Source of the DNA: Streptomyces sp. NBC_00239
GTDB taxonomy: Bacteria > Actinomycetota > Actinomycetes > Streptomycetales > Streptomycetaceae
Assembly: GCF_036194065.1 (NCBI RefSeq)
Contig: NZ_CP108095.1
Coordinates: forward strand, 2,604,001-2,668,000
Direction: 5' to 3'
DNA length: 64,000 nt
Shown here: positions 1-10,529 of the stretch, piece after piece
Position numbering within the stretch: position 1 is the stretch's first letter
Layout of the letters: each line of letters opens with the position of its first letter
Made by a program: the position numbers and the translations under genes
The notes under the pieces: generated by a model
The model's database searches: none
What the model was told of the DNA's origin: nothing
Seen by the model: only the letters and a program-made list of their open reading frames with translations

Positions 1-836
<836 letters not shown>

Positions 837-837
<1 letters not shown>

Positions 838-2546
838 CAGAATTCTCCGGAGGTTCGGTCGGGGCGCAGGCGGTCCAGCACCAGCAGGGACACCGCGCAC
901 ACCAGCATCAGGATGGTGCTGAGCGCCATCGCCTGCCCGTAGTTGAGTTCGCCGGCCCGGCCCAGCAGCCGTGCCACGGCCACCGGGAGGGTCGGCCGGT
1001 CGGGCCGCGCGATGAAGACGGTCGCGCCGAACTCCCCGAGCGAGACGGCGAAGGCGAACCCGGCGGCGACCAGCAGGGCCCGCCGTACCAGCGGCAGGTC
1101 CACCTCGCGCCACGCGCGCAGCGGCGACGCTCCGAGCACCGCCGCCGCCTCCCGCAGCCGGCCGTCCACGGCCCGCAGCACGGGCAGCATGGTGCGCACC
1201 ACGAAGGGCACCCCGACGAGCGCCTGGGCCAGCGGCACCAGGATCCACGAGGTGCGAAGGTCCAGCGGCGGCTCGTCGAGGGTGATCAGGAAGCCGAAGC
1301 CGACGGTCACCGCGGACACGCCCAGCGGCAGCATCAGCAGCGCGTCGAAGCCGCGTACCAGCCGGCCGGCGCGCCGGGTGAGGGCGGCGGCCGCGAGCCC
1401 GCCGATCAGCAGGGCGATGGCGGTGGCGGCGAGCGCGTACTCCAGGGAGTTCCAGATCGCCTCCAGCGGCGGCACGAGGAACGTCCCGCCGCCCGCTCCC
1501 TCGTCCTGGAGCGCCCGGTAGTAGTCCAGTCCGTATCCGCCGGCGGCGTCGAAGGACCGTTCCACCAGGACGCCGATGGGCAGCAGGATCAGCAGGAAGA
1601 CCGTCAGCAGCACCCCGCCCAGCAGGGCCCGCTGCCCGGCGCCGCGGACCCGGTGCGCGGTCCGCGCCGGGTCCACCAGCCGCAGCGCGCTCTCGCGCCG
1701 GCGCACGGTCCGGGCGTGCACGGCCAGGATCGCGCCGACCGCGGCGAACTGCACGAGGGTCAGCACGGCGGCCGTGGGCAGGTCGAGGAGCTGCGCGGTC
1801 TGCCGGTAGACCTCCACCTCGAGGGTGGCGTACGCCGGTCCGCCGAGGATCTGGACGACGCCGAAGGAGCTGAACGTGAAGAGGAAGACCATCAGCGCGG
1901 CGGCGGCCACCGCGGGGCCGAGCGCGGGCAGCGTCACCCGCCGCCACGCGGCGAACCGGCCGGCGCCGAGCACCCGCGCGGCCTCCTCCTGCCGCGGGTC
2001 GAGCTGCGCCCACAGCCCGCCGACGGTGCGGACCACCACGGCGTAGTTGAAGAAGACGTGGGCGAGCAGGATGGCCCACACCGTGGTGTCCAGCCGTACG
2101 CCCCACAGTTCGTCGAGCAGTCCGCCCCGGCCGACCAGCGCCAGGAAGGCGGTGCCCACCACGACGGTCGGCAGCACGAAGGGGACCGTGACCACGGCCC
2201 GCAGCAGCTGCTTGCCGGGGAACTCGAACCGCGCGAAGACGTACGCGCCCGGCAGCGCGACCAGCAGGGTCAGCGCGGTGGAGGCCAGCGCCTGCCAGGT
2301 GGTGAACCACAGCACGTCGGCGATGTCCGGGCGGGCGAGCACCTCGCCGATCCGCCCGAACTGCCATCCGCTCCCGGTCTTGAGCCCGCGGCCGGTGATG
2401 GCGGCCACGGGGTACGCGAAGAACAGCCCGAAGAAGACGAGCGGCAGGGCCATCAGGGCCAGCCGGGCGGCCGTGTCCCGGCCGCCCGCCGCACGCTCCT
2501 CCTTCGGGCTGTCCCGGCGCGCTACTTCAGGACGAGCGAGGTCCAT
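837..2546 (-). CDS. thiP: Thiamine-type ABC transporter permease, two fused halves
   Basis: Inner-membrane permease of about 570 residues made of two homologous halves, each with several hydrophobic helices and an EAA-like cytoplasmic loop (EEAARVLGAG in the first half, EAAAVLGAS in the second). This double architecture is typical of ThiP and FbpB permeases. It sits between the binding protein and the ATPase and overlaps both. The start is uncertain: I use the ATG inside the end of the upstream gene, an in-frame GTG lies four codons earlier, and neither has a strong ribosome binding site, which fits translational coupling. Confidence 0.87.
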
Positions 2547-3622
2547 GCCTTGACCCACTGCTCGCGGTTCTCGGCGATCCGGTCCGCAGGGACGGTCTCC
2601 GGCTTGTCGACGACCACCCCGTGCTTCGTGAACAGCTCGGGCAGCGCGGCGCCCTTGACGACCGGGTTCACGAACATGGTGAGCGGCATGTCCTCCTGGA
2701 ACTTCTTGCCGATCAGGAAGTCGAGGAGCGCCTTGCCGCCGGCCTCGTTCTTCGCGCCGTCCAGCAGACCCGCGAACTCGGTCTGGCGGAAGCAGGTGCC
2801 GGTGGCGACGCCGGTCGGCGCCTCCTTGGGCTGCGGCTGCGCGTACAGCACCTCGACCGGCGGGCTGGAGGCGTACGAGACGACCAGCGGCCGGTCACCC
2901 TTGGCCTTCTTGCCGCCCGCGGAGCCGGAGAAGCGGTCGTTGTAGGCCTGCTCCCAGCCGTCGACGACCTCGACGCCGTTGGCCTTCAGCTTGCCCCAGT
3001 ACGTCTCCCAGCCCTGGTCGCCGTACTTGCCGACAGTGGCGAGCAGGAAGCCGAGGCCGGGCGAGGAGGTCGCGGCGTTCTCGACGACGAGCAGGTCCTT
3101 GTACGCCGGCTTCACCAGGTCGTCCAGGGTCTGCGGCGGGGCGAGCTTCTTGTCCGCGAAGTACTTCTTGTCGTAGTTGACGCAGATGTCGCCGGAGTCG
3201 ACGGGCGTGACCCGGTGCTGCGCCTTGTCGAGCTGGTACTGCTCGGGGACCTCGGCCAGGCCCTTCGCCTCGTACGGCGTGAAGATGCCGTGGTCGAGCG
3301 CGCGGGAGAGCAGGGTGTTGTCGACGCCGAAGAAGACGTCGCCGCGCGGCGATCCCTTGGTGAGGATCTCCTGGTTGAGCGCCGCGCCGGCGTCGCCGCT
3401 CTTGAGGACCTTGACCGTGTAGCCGCTCTCCTTCTCGAACGCCTTCAGCACGGCCGGAGAGGTCGCGAAGGAGTCGTGCGTGACGAGCGTGACGGTCTTC
3501 TGCTTCGGCGCGTCGCCGGCGGCGCCGGGCTTCTCCTCGCTGTCACTCCCGCACGCGGCGAGACCGACGGCGGCGAGGGCCACGGCGAGCGCGGTGCCCG
3601 CCATCTTCTGGGTGGTGCTCAC
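2522..3622 (-). CDS. thiB: Thiamine-binding lipoprotein of ABC transporter
   Basis: Extracellular solute-binding protein that delivers the ligand to the permease. The GTG start is chosen because AGGAGG lies eight bases upstream and because it opens directly onto a lipoprotein signal: charged residues, a hydrophobic stretch and lipobox LAAC with Cys24 as the lipidated residue. The 366-residue product matches the periplasmic binding protein fold of the thiamine/iron family. It is the first gene of the thiB-thiP-thiQ operon. The upstream TPP riboswitch supports thiamine, or a thiamine phosphate, as the ligand. Confidence 0.9.
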   Translation of the reverse strand: MSTTQKMAGTALAVALAAVGLAACGSDSEEKPGAAGDAPKQKTVTLVTHDSFATSPAVLKAFEKESGYTVKVLKSGDAGAALNQEILTKGSPRGDVFFGVDNTLLSRALDHGIFTPYEAKGLAEVPEQYQLDKAQHRVTPVDSGDICVNYDKKYFADKKLAPPQTLDDLVKPAYKDLLVVENAATSSPGLGFLLATVGKYGDQGWETYWGKLKANGVEVVDGWEQAYNDRFSGSAGGKKAKGDRPLVVSYASSPPVEVLYAQPQPKEAPTGVATGTCFRQTEFAGLLDGAKNEAGGKALLDFLIGKKFQEDMPLTMFVNPVVKGAALPELFTKHGVVVDKPETVPADRIAENREQWVKAWTSLVLK

Positions 3623-3629
3623 GGAACAT

Positions 3630-3652
3630 TCCTCCTGGGTTGACCAGGAGAA
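3630..3652 (-). promoter_or_regulatory. Hairpin sequestering the thiB Shine-Dalgarno
   Basis: On the minus strand TTCTCCTGG pairs with CCAGGAGGA across a five-base loop (TCAAC), giving nine consecutive pairs with one G-U. The whole AGGAGG of thiB is buried in the 3' arm. Lying between the TPP aptamer and the start codon, it is the obvious expression platform: bound TPP would leave this hairpin formed and block initiation. The alternative pairing that opens it without ligand was not resolved. Confidence 0.75.
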
Positions 3653-3721
3653 GACGCGGCCCCGCACCGGCGCTCTGGAGAGCGGACGCCGGGCAGGGCG
3701 CAACAGCTTGAGGTGTGTTGA

Positions 3722-3816
3722 CCGAACTTCCTACCCAGAATGACCTGGGCGAGGTTCAGAGGGTCTGCGGGACTGACGGTTCCCGCACTCTCAGCGCTGT
3801 GGCGCTCCCCTGTCGG
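3722..3816 (-). promoter_or_regulatory. TPP (thiamine pyrophosphate) riboswitch
   Basis: The minus strand carries the conserved blocks of a TPP aptamer in order: GGGGAGC, then GCUGAGAGU, a variable hairpin (GCGGGA paired with UCCCGC), ACCCUCUGAACCU, and GGUCAUUCUGGGUAGGAAG. These correspond to the CUGAGA, ACCUGA and GGGAA-type cores of the THI element. It lies about 100 bases upstream of thiB and assigns the transporter operon to thiamine uptake. Confidence 0.95.
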
Positions 3817-3864
3817 AATATGCAGTTGGTTCGGGCCCAGCGTACCCCGGGCCCGAACCAGCCC

Positions 3865-4980
3865 TCAGCGCTCGCTGGCGGCCAGCTGTCCGCAGGCTCC
3901 GTCGATCTCCTGGCCGCGGGTGTCGCGGACGGTGACCGGCACGCCGTGGCGGGCGATGGCGTCGACGAAGGCGCGCTCGTCCTCGGGACGGGAGGCCGTC
4001 CACTTGGAGCCCGGGGTCGGGTTCAGCGGGATCAGGTTGACGTGGACGCGCTTGCCCTTGAGGAGGCGGCCGAGCAGGTCGCCGCGCCAGGCCTGGTCGT
4101 TGATGTCGCGGATCAGGGCGTACTCGATGGAGATCCGGCGGCCGGACTTCTCGGCGTACTCCCAGGCCGCATCGAGGACCTCGCGGACCTTCCAGCGGGT
4201 GTTCACGGGCACGAGGGTGTCGCGCAGCTCGTCGTCGGGGGCGTGCAGCGAGACGGCGAGGCGGCACTTGAAGCCCTCGTCGGCGAAGCGCAGCATGGCC
4301 GGGACCAGGCCGACGGTGGACACCGTGATCCCGCGCTGCGACAGGCCCAGGCCGTCGGGCTCGGGGTCGGTGAGGCGGCGGATGGCGCCGACGACCCGCT
4401 TGTAGTTGGCGAGCGGCTCGCCCATGCCCATGAAGACGATGTTGGACAGACGCGCCGGGCCGCCGGGGACCTCGCCGTCGCGCAGGGCGCGCATGCCGTC
4501 GACGATCTGGTGCACGATCTCGGCGGTGGACAGGTTGCGGTCCAGGCCCGCCTGGCCGGTGGCGCAGAACGGGCAGTTCATGCCGCAGCCGGCCTGCGAG
4601 GAGATGCACATGGTGACCCGGTCGGGGTAGCGCATCAGGACGGACTCGACGAGCGTGCCGTCGTGCAGCTTCCACAGGGTCTTGCGAGTGGTGTCGTCGT
4701 CGCACGAGATGTGCCGCATGACGGACATCAGGTCGGGGAGCAGTGCCTCGCGGAGCTTCTCGCGGGACCCGGCCGGGATGTCGGTCCACTCGGCCGGGTC
4801 GTGCGCGTAGCGCGCGAAGTAGTGCTGGGAGAGCTGCTTGGCGCGGAACGGCTTCTCGCCGATCTCGGCCACGGCCTCGCGGCGCTCGGTGGGCGACAGG
4901 TCGGCCAGGTGGCGCGGGGGCTTCTTGGCTCCGCGGGGCGCGACAAAGGTGAGCTCGCCCGGGACGGGACGGGGGGCCAT
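3865..4980 (-). CDS. rlmN: 23S rRNA A2503 / tRNA A37 C2-methyltransferase RlmN
   Basis: Radical SAM enzyme that methylates C2 of A2503 in 23S rRNA and of A37 in some tRNAs. The 371-residue length is usual. The radical SAM cluster motif is CGMNCPFC near residue 133 (CX3CX2C), followed by GMGEPL and a long TIM-barrel domain. The N-terminal part has the RlmN helical region, with [15 protein letters not shown] box lies eight bases before the ATG. The thiB riboswitch begins soon after its stop, so thiBPQ is a separate regulatory unit. Confidence 0.97.
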   Translation of the reverse strand: MAPRPVPGELTFVAPRGAKKPPRHLADLSPTERREAVAEIGEKPFRAKQLSQHYFARYAHDPAEWTDIPAGSREKLREALLPDLMSVMRHISCDDDTTRKTLWKLHDGTLVESVLMRYPDRVTMCISSQAGCGMNCPFCATGQAGLDRNLSTAEIVHQIVDGMRALRDGEVPGGPARLSNIVFMGMGEPLANYKRVVGAIRRLTDPEPDGLGLSQRGITVSTVGLVPAMLRFADEGFKCRLAVSLHAPDDELRDTLVPVNTRWKVREVLDAAWEYAEKSGRRISIEYALIRDINDQAWRGDLLGRLLKGKRVHVNLIPLNPTPGSKWTASRPEDERAFVDAIARHGVPVTVRDTRGQEIDGACGQLAASER

Positions 4981-5097
4981 GAAGGTACTCCTCGGTACGA
5001 CGAGGCCTGGGCGCGCCTGCGCGGGACGCGCAGCGGACAGTGGCTCGACCGGGAGCCGGGAAGACCTCAGAGGTCCGTCCGCGCGGTCGCGGGACGG

Positions 5098-5128
5098 AAA
5101 AGGCGCGCCACTCGCGAGTGACGCGCCC
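5098..5128 (-). terminator. Terminator of the pyrH-frr-cdsA unit
   Basis: Stem GGCGCGcCACTC paired with GAGTGaCGCGCC, with one internal mismatch, followed on the minus strand by TTTT. It lies just after cdsA and before rlmN, so it fits an intrinsic terminator for the cdsA transcript. Confidence 0.75.
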
Positions 5129-5181
5129 TTCAGGATAACCCGTACCGCCCCAAAGCTGCCGAGGCCGGCTGTTCGTGCAGG

Positions 5182-6294
5182 TCAGCCCGTTCCGACAAAG
5201 GCCGCCAGGAGCAGCCAGACCACCGGGGCGGTCGGCAGGAGCGAGTCCAGCCGGTCCATGATCCCGCCGTGTCCGGGGAGCAGCGTCCCCATGTCCTTGA
5301 TGCCGAGGTCCCGCTTGATCATCGACTCGCCGAGGTCACCCAGCGTGGCGCTGACCGCGACGGCGAGGCCGAGGATCAGGCCCTGCCACCAGACGCCGCC
5401 GTCGATGAGGAACTCCATGCACAGCGCGCCGGCTCCCATCGCGAAGGCCACGGCGCCGAACAGGCCCTCGCGGGTCTTTCCGGGGCTGATGCGCGGGGCG
5501 AGCTTGTGCTTGCCGAAGCGCCAGCCGACCGCGTACGCCCCGGTGTCGCTGACGACGGTGAGCACCAGGAAGGTGACCACGCGCTGCGGGCCGTCGTCGG
5601 CCCTCAGCAGCATCGCCACGAAGGTCGCCAGGAACGGCACGTAGAACGCCGCGAAGACGCCCGCGGTGACGTCCTTGAGGTAGCCCTCGGGCGGCTCGGT
5701 CATCCGCCAGACGAGCACGGCGAGCGCGGTGAGGGCCATGGCGACCCAGGCGCCCTCGGCACCCCGGAGGTAGCCGGCGACGACCATCGCCGCACCGCCG
5801 ACCGCGAGGGGCACCAGCGGCGCCTTGATCTGCTTGCGTTCGGCCAGCCGGGAGGTCAGCTCCCACAGGCCGACGACCACCGCGACGGCGATGACGCCGA
5901 CGAAGACCGCCTTCACGATGAACAGCGAGGCGAAGATGACCGCGCCGAGGCCGACGCCGACCCCTATGGCGGCACGCAGATCCCGCCCCGCGCGCTTCTT
6001 CTGCGGCGGCTGCGAGGCCTGGGGCGCCTGCGGTGGGGGCGGCATGGACATGGGCTCCTGCGGCGGCGTCTCGTCGCGGAACAGGGGGCCGCCCGTCTGG
6101 GCGGCCCCCCGGTCGCGTGCTTCCTGGTCTGCGAAGCGGTCGTGCACGAGGGACAGGGGCCGCGTGTGCGGGCCCTCCTGCGCATCGTATGCGGGACCCG
6201 CCGGAACCGGCTCCGGGACAGGCCCCTGGTCGGACGGCAGCCGAACGCCGGAGTATCCGGCGCCCGGCGAGGCCCCCCAGGGAGAGTCGTTCAT
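5182..6294 (-). CDS. cdsA: Phosphatidate cytidylyltransferase
   Basis: Makes CDP-diacylglycerol from phosphatidic acid and CTP, the branch point for membrane phospholipids. The first ~100 residues are a proline-rich, probably disordered cytoplasmic extension. About eight membrane helices follow, with the C-terminal CTP-transferase signature around MIKRDLGIKDMGTLLPGHGG and a conserved MDRLDS. The ATG overlaps the frr stop as TGATG. The order pyrH-frr-cdsA is widespread in bacteria. Confidence 0.95.
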   Translation of the reverse strand: MNDSPWGASPGAGYSGVRLPSDQGPVPEPVPAGPAYDAQEGPHTRPLSLVHDRFADQEARDRGAAQTGGPLFRDETPPQEPMSMPPPPQAPQASQPPQKKRAGRDLRAAIGVGVGLGAVIFASLFIVKAVFVGVIAVAVVVGLWELTSRLAERKQIKAPLVPLAVGGAAMVVAGYLRGAEGAWVAMALTALAVLVWRMTEPPEGYLKDVTAGVFAAFYVPFLATFVAMLLRADDGPQRVVTFLVLTVVSDTGAYAVGWRFGKHKLAPRISPGKTREGLFGAVAFAMGAGALCMEFLIDGGVWWQGLILGLAVAVSATLGDLGESMIKRDLGIKDMGTLLPGHGGIMDRLDSLLPTAPVVWLLLAAFVGTG

Positions 6295-6851
6295 CAGACC
6301 TCGAGCAGCTCGGCTTCCTTGTGCTTGAGCAGCTCGTCCACCTGGGCGACGTACTTCGCGGTGGTGTCGTCGAGCTCCTTCTCCGCGCGGCGCACCTCGT
6401 CCTCGCCGGACTCCTTGTCCTTGACGAGCTTGTCGAGGGCGTCCTTCGCCTTGCGGCGGATGGAGCGGATCGAGACCTTGGAGTCCTCGCCCTTGGTGCG
6501 GGCGACCTTGATGTACTCCTTGCGGCGGTCCTGCGTCAGCTCGGGGAAGGTCACCCGGATGATATTGCCGTCGTTGCTGGGGTTGACGCCCAGGTCGGAG
6601 TCCCGGATGGCCTGCTCGATGTTGCGCAGGGCGCTCTTGTCGAACGGGGTCACCACGGCCATGCGCGGCTCGGGCACCGAGAAGGACGCGAGCTGGTTGA
6701 TGGGCGTGATGGCGCCGTAGTAGTCAGCCACGATCTTGTTGAACATCGCCGGGTGCGCACGGCCGGTGCGGATCGCGGCGAAGTCCTCCTTGGCGACCAC
6801 GACGGCCTTCTCCATCTTCTCCTCGGCCTCGAGGAGGATTTCTTCGATCAC
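6294..6851 (-). CDS. frr: Ribosome recycling factor
   Basis: Splits post-termination ribosomes together with EF-G. The 185-residue length is exactly that of the family. I choose the GTG that opens [14 protein letters not shown]: an AGGAG lies six bases upstream and this gives the canonical N-terminus, whereas an ATG 15 bases earlier would overlap that Shine-Dalgarno. Family landmarks include the RTGRAHP segment and the C-terminal [10 protein letters not shown] helix. It lies 63 bases after pyrH and overlaps cdsA. Confidence 0.97.
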   Translation of the reverse strand: MIEEILLEAEEKMEKAVVVAKEDFAAIRTGRAHPAMFNKIVADYYGAITPINQLASFSVPEPRMAVVTPFDKSALRNIEQAIRDSDLGVNPSNDGNIIRVTFPELTQDRRKEYIKVARTKGEDSKVSIRSIRRKAKDALDKLVKDKESGEDEVRRAEKELDDTTAKYVAQVDELLKHKEAELLEV

Positions 6852-6914
6852 CACGTGCTCCTGCATGTCTTGAGTGGATGGTTCGGGCGGTGCGGGGCGG
6901 GCGGGACCGGAGGA

Positions 6915-7694
6915 TCAGGCCCGGGTGCCCTGGTCGCTCACCAGCGTGCCGATCTTCTCACCCTTGACGGCGCGAGCGATATTGCCCTCCGCGAGCAGCT
7001 CGAAGACGAGGATCGGCAGCTTGTTGTCACGGCACAGCGTGATGGCGGTGGCGTCGGCGACCTTGAGGTCGCGGGAGAGCACCTCGCCGTACTCGAGCGC
7101 GTCGAACTTCACCGCGTCCGGGTTGGTCTTCGGGTCGGAGTCGTAGACCCCGTCCACGCCGTTCTTGCCCATGAGGAGCGCCTCGGCGTCGATCTCGAGG
7201 GCCCGCTGGGCGGCGGTGGTGTCGGTCGAGAAGTACGGCATGCCCATGCCCGCGCCGAAGATCACGACGCGTCCCTTCTCAAGGTGGCGCACCGCACGCA
7301 GCGGGATGTACGGCTCCGCGACCTGACCCATGGTGATGGCGGTCTGGACACGGGAGTCGATGCCTTCCTTCTCCAGGAAGTCCTGGAGGGCCAGGCAGTT
7401 CATGACCGTGCCGAGCATGCCCATGTAGTCGGACCGGGCCCGGTCCATGCCGCGCTGCTGCAGCTCGGCGCCGCGGAAGAAGTTGCCGCCGCCGATGACG
7501 ATCGCGATCTCCGCGCCGTCACGGACCACGGCCGCGATCTCACGGGCGATGGCGTGCACGACGTCGGGGTCGACGCCCAGCCCGCCGCCGCCTGAGAAGG
7601 CTTCGCCGGACAGCTTCAGCATGAAGCGGCGACCCTTCTTCTCGTGGTCGCTCTTGTCGTCGGAAGCGGTGTGGGGGTCCACGCCCTGATTCAT
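6915..7694 (-). CDS. pyrH: UMP kinase
   Basis: Phosphorylates UMP to UDP in pyrimidine synthesis; hexameric and allosterically regulated. The start is the ATG of MNQGVDPHT, with GAGGAG placed six to seven bases upstream; an earlier ATG overlaps that site. The 259-residue product has the amino-acid-kinase fold: [10 protein letters not shown] near the N-terminus, [11 protein letters not shown], the [11 protein letters not shown] region and [12 protein letters not shown] strong hairpin separates it from tsf, so it probably starts its own unit with frr and cdsA. Confidence 0.97.
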   Translation of the reverse strand: MNQGVDPHTASDDKSDHEKKGRRFMLKLSGEAFSGGGGLGVDPDVVHAIAREIAAVVRDGAEIAIVIGGGNFFRGAELQQRGMDRARSDYMGMLGTVMNCLALQDFLEKEGIDSRVQTAITMGQVAEPYIPLRAVRHLEKGRVVIFGAGMGMPYFSTDTTAAQRALEIDAEALLMGKNGVDGVYDSDPKTNPDAVKFDALEYGEVLSRDLKVADATAITLCRDNKLPILVFELLAEGNIARAVKGEKIGTLVSDQGTRA

Positions 7695-7721
7695 GGAGAT
7701 CTCCTCGTGCACATACGAAGA

Positions 7722-7768
7722 AGGCCATTGCCGGTGGGTCCTTGCGGTTCCCTCTGCGGCAATGGCCT
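7722..7768. terminator. Long hairpin between tsf and pyrH
   Basis: Twelve perfect pairs (AGGCCATTGCCG with CGGCAATGGCCT) around a 23-base loop that can pair internally. Placed between tsf and pyrH, it fits a terminator or attenuator for rpsB-tsf. On the minus strand it is followed by TCTTCG, not a long U-tract. Confidence 0.65.
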
Positions 7769-7856
7769 CCTCGTCAGATCTGCGGTCGTCCTGCGCGAAC
7801 GCGGACGACTGCCTCAGACCCTACCGGGGTCCGGTGTCCGTCGCGTACGGACGGAC

Positions 7857-8690
7857 TCAGATGCCGACCTTGATGCGCGCGAAGCGCTTCAGGGTGACGC
7901 CGGCCTCGTCCAGGATCTGCTGGACGGACTTCTTGTTGTCCAGCGCGTACGGCTGGCCCAGGAGGGTGGCGTCCTTGAAGAAGCCGTTGAGGCGACCCTC
8001 GACGATCTTCGGGAGCGCGGCCTCGGGCTTGCCCTCGGCGCGGGTGGTCTCCTCGGCGACGCGACGCTCGGACTCGACGACCTCGGCCGGGACGTCCTCC
8101 TTGGAGAGGTACTTCGGCGCGAAGGCGGCGATGTGCTGCGCGATGCCGCGAGCGATGTCGCTGTCCTTGTCGAGCTCGACCAGAACACCGATCTGCGGGG
8201 GCAGGTCGGGCATGGTGCGGTGCATGTACGCGGTGACGAAGCCGTCGCCGTAGTACGCGAAGCGGTCCAGGACGATCTTCTCGCCCAGGTTGGCGTTGGC
8301 CTCGTCCACGAACGCCTGGACGGTCTTGCCGGCCTCGATCTCGGAGGCGAGCAGGGCCTCGATGTCGGCGGGCTTGGTGGCCGCGACGTGCTCGGCGATC
8401 GTGTTGGCGACGGCCTGGAACTTGTCACCCTTGGCGACGAAGTCCGTCTCGCACTTCAGCTCGACGATGACACCGGAGGTGTTGTCGTCGGCGATGAGGG
8501 AGACAACGGCACCGTTCTCGGCAGAACGGCCTTCGCGCTTGGCGACGCCCTTCTGACCCTTGATGCGCAGGGCCTCGACGGCCTTGTCGACGTCGCCGTC
8601 GGACTCGACCAGGGCCTTCTTGCAGTCCATCATGCCGGCGCCGGTGAGCTCGCGGAGCTTCTTGACGTCAGCGGCGGTGTAGTTCGCCAT
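7857..8690 (-). CDS. tsf: Translation elongation factor Ts
   Basis: Nucleotide-exchange factor for EF-Tu. The start is the ATG of [14 protein letters not shown], followed at once by the family signature [16 protein letters not shown]; a longer frame upstream has Pro/Arg-rich non-protein character and is rejected. Length is 277 residues, normal for actinobacteria. The TDFVAKGD segment of the core domain is present. It follows rpsB by 133 bases, the usual rpsB-tsf pair. Confidence 0.97.
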   Translation of the reverse strand: MANYTAADVKKLRELTGAGMMDCKKALVESDGDVDKAVEALRIKGQKGVAKREGRSAENGAVVSLIADDNTSGVIVELKCETDFVAKGDKFQAVANTIAEHVAATKPADIEALLASEIEAGKTVQAFVDEANANLGEKIVLDRFAYYGDGFVTAYMHRTMPDLPPQIGVLVELDKDSDIARGIAQHIAAFAPKYLSKEDVPAEVVESERRVAEETTRAEGKPEAALPKIVEGRLNGFFKDATLLGQPYALDNKKSVQQILDEAGVTLKRFARIKVGI

Positions 8691-8823
8691 GAGTCTGTGA
8701 TTCTCTCTCGAAGTCGTAGATCTACGGGTGAACGGCGGGGGCCGGCGCTCGTGGCACCGTCCCCCGTCGTCATCGTCCGTGCTGCGAGTGCCCGGAGGGT
8801 GAACTCCGGGCGCTCCCAGTGGG

Positions 8824-9732
8824 TCAGGCCTGCTCGGCGTCCGCGGCCGGGGCGGCCTCGTCGGCGGCGGGGGCCTCGACGGCCGCAGCCTCGTCGGCGG
8901 CGGGGGCCTCGGCAGCGGGGGCCTCGGCGGCGACGGGGGCCTCGTCGGCCTTCTTGTCACCCTCGAGCAGGTCGCGCTCCCACTCGGCGAGCGGCTCGCC
9001 GACGACCTTGTCGCCCGGCTTCGAGTCGCCGGTCGCAGCGCCGGAGCGGGCGATGAGGCCCTCGGCGACGGCGTCGGCGATCACGCGGGTGAGCAGGGTG
9101 ACGGAGCGGATCGCGTCGTCGTTGCCCGGGATCTTGTAGTCGACCTCGTCGGGGTCGCAGTTGGTGTCGAGGATCGCGACGACCGGGATGTGGAGCTTGC
9201 GCGCCTCACCGACGGCGATGTGCTCCTTCTTGGTGTCGACGATCCAGACGGCGCTGGGAACCTTCGACATCTCGCGGATACCGCCGAGGGTCTTCTCCAG
9301 CTTGGCCTTCTCGCGGGAGAGGACCAGGAGCTCCTTCTTGGTGAGGCCGGAGGCGGCCACGTCCTCGAAGTCGATGAGCTCGAGCTCCTTCAGACGCTGA
9401 AGGCGCTTGTAGACGGTGGAGAAGTTGGTGAGCATGCCGCCCAGCCAGCGCTGGTTGACGTAGGGCATGCCGACGCGGGTCGCCTGCTCGGCGATCGCTT
9501 CCTGCGCCTGCTTCTTCGTACCGACGAACATGATGGAGCCGCCGTGCGCGACGGTCTCCTTGACGAACTCGAAGGCGCGGTCGATGTACGACAGCGACTG
9601 GAGCAGGTCGATGATGTAGATGCCGTTGCGCTCGGTGAAGATGAAGCGCTTCATCTTCGGGTTCCAGCGACGGGTCTGGTGACCGAAGTGGACGCCGCTT
9701 TCCAGCAGCTCCCGCATCGTTACGACGGCCAT
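8824..9732 (-). CDS. rpsB: 30S ribosomal protein S2
   Basis: Small-subunit protein with the S2 N-terminus [22 protein letters not shown] and the FVGTKKQAQ and [11 protein letters not shown] blocks. AAGGAG lies eight bases before the ATG. The last ~60 residues are an acidic, low-complexity tail of repeated Ala/Glu/Pro units (variants of EAPAADEA), longer than in E. coli S2 and typical of streptomycetes. It is divergent from the M23-like gene. Confidence 0.97.
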   Translation of the reverse strand: MAVVTMRELLESGVHFGHQTRRWNPKMKRFIFTERNGIYIIDLLQSLSYIDRAFEFVKETVAHGGSIMFVGTKKQAQEAIAEQATRVGMPYVNQRWLGGMLTNFSTVYKRLQRLKELELIDFEDVAASGLTKKELLVLSREKAKLEKTLGGIREMSKVPSAVWIVDTKKEHIAVGEARKLHIPVVAILDTNCDPDEVDYKIPGNDDAIRSVTLLTRVIADAVAEGLIARSGAATGDSKPGDKVVGEPLAEWERDLLEGDKKADEAPVAAEAPAAEAPAADEAAAVEAPAADEAAPAADAEQA

Positions 9733-10000
9733 GGCCGTACTCCTTGAGGTGCTCGGTTACCGCGACCACCGGACGGCGGTCGCGCCTGACGCCCCGACGC
9801 GCCGTGCCACGAGGGACCGAGGAGCGCGGCCACCGGCCTTGCGGACCAGGTGGCGGGGCGTGCGAAGTCGACCCGGTGACCCGGATCGCCACAAGAAGTG
9901 TACGGGACCGGCACCCGTGCCGGGTGACGCTCCTGTCCACAGCGGCGCCGCCGTCCACAGCCCGGCCCGCCGCACCGCCGCTCCGGGCCACGCTGGCCCC

Positions 10001-10465
10001 ATGACCGCACTCGTCCTGGCCCTGCTGCTCGCCCTCGTGCCCGCATCCGCGCCCGCCCCGTACGCCGCCGCCCGCCCGCTGCCCCCACCGCTGCGCGTGC
10101 TGCGCTGGTGGGATCCACCGCCCACGCCGTACGCCGCCGGGCACCGCGGGGTCGACCTGGCCGCGCCCGAGGGCACCGGGGTCCGGGCCGTGGGGCCGGG
10201 GCGTGTGCATTACGCCGGACAGGTGGCGGGCCGCGGCGTCCTGTCCCTCACCCTCCCGGGCGGCCTGCGGACCACGTACGAGCCGGTCCGGCCGCTGGTC
10301 ACGGAGGGCGAGCAGGTGCGTGCCGGCCAGCTCGTGGCCGTCCTCGCCGCGGGCACCCACTGCGCCGAGCCCTGCCTCCACTGGGGCCTCCTCGCGGGCG
10401 ACGCCTACCTCGACCCGCTCCGCCTGCTCCCCCGCCCCACGCCGCGCCTCCTGCCCCTCCCCTGA
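10001..10465 (+). CDS. Secreted M23 (LytM-like) peptidase, probably degenerate
   Basis: A small 154-residue exported protein: a hydrophobic signal sequence (TALVLALLLALVPASA) and then a LytM barrel. The zinc-ligand motif HRGVDL and the final His of CLHWG are present. The two catalytic His of LytM are not obvious: the first His of the HxH motif is Cys here and the tyrosine loop reads TYEPV. I infer a structural or regulatory cell-wall protein rather than an active endopeptidase. No good ribosome binding site precedes the ATG, so the start rests on the signal peptide. It is convergent with the TetR gene. Confidence 0.78.
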   Translation: MTALVLALLLALVPASAPAPYAAARPLPPPLRVLRWWDPPPTPYAAGHRGVDLAAPEGTGVRAVGPGRVHYAGQVAGRGVLSLTLPGGLRTTYEPVRPLVTEGEQVRAGQLVAVLAAGTHCAEPCLHWGLLAGDAYLDPLRLLPRPTPRLLPLP

Positions 10466-10529
10466 GCGGGAAGGGGACTCAGCCGGGAGCGGGGCTCAGG
10501 CGAGGGAGGGCTCAGGCAACGGGAGGGGT

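Noticed and set aside
9733..10000. rpsB promoter with TACACT as -10
   Set aside because: A matching -35 at normal spacing was not evident, so it was not listed.
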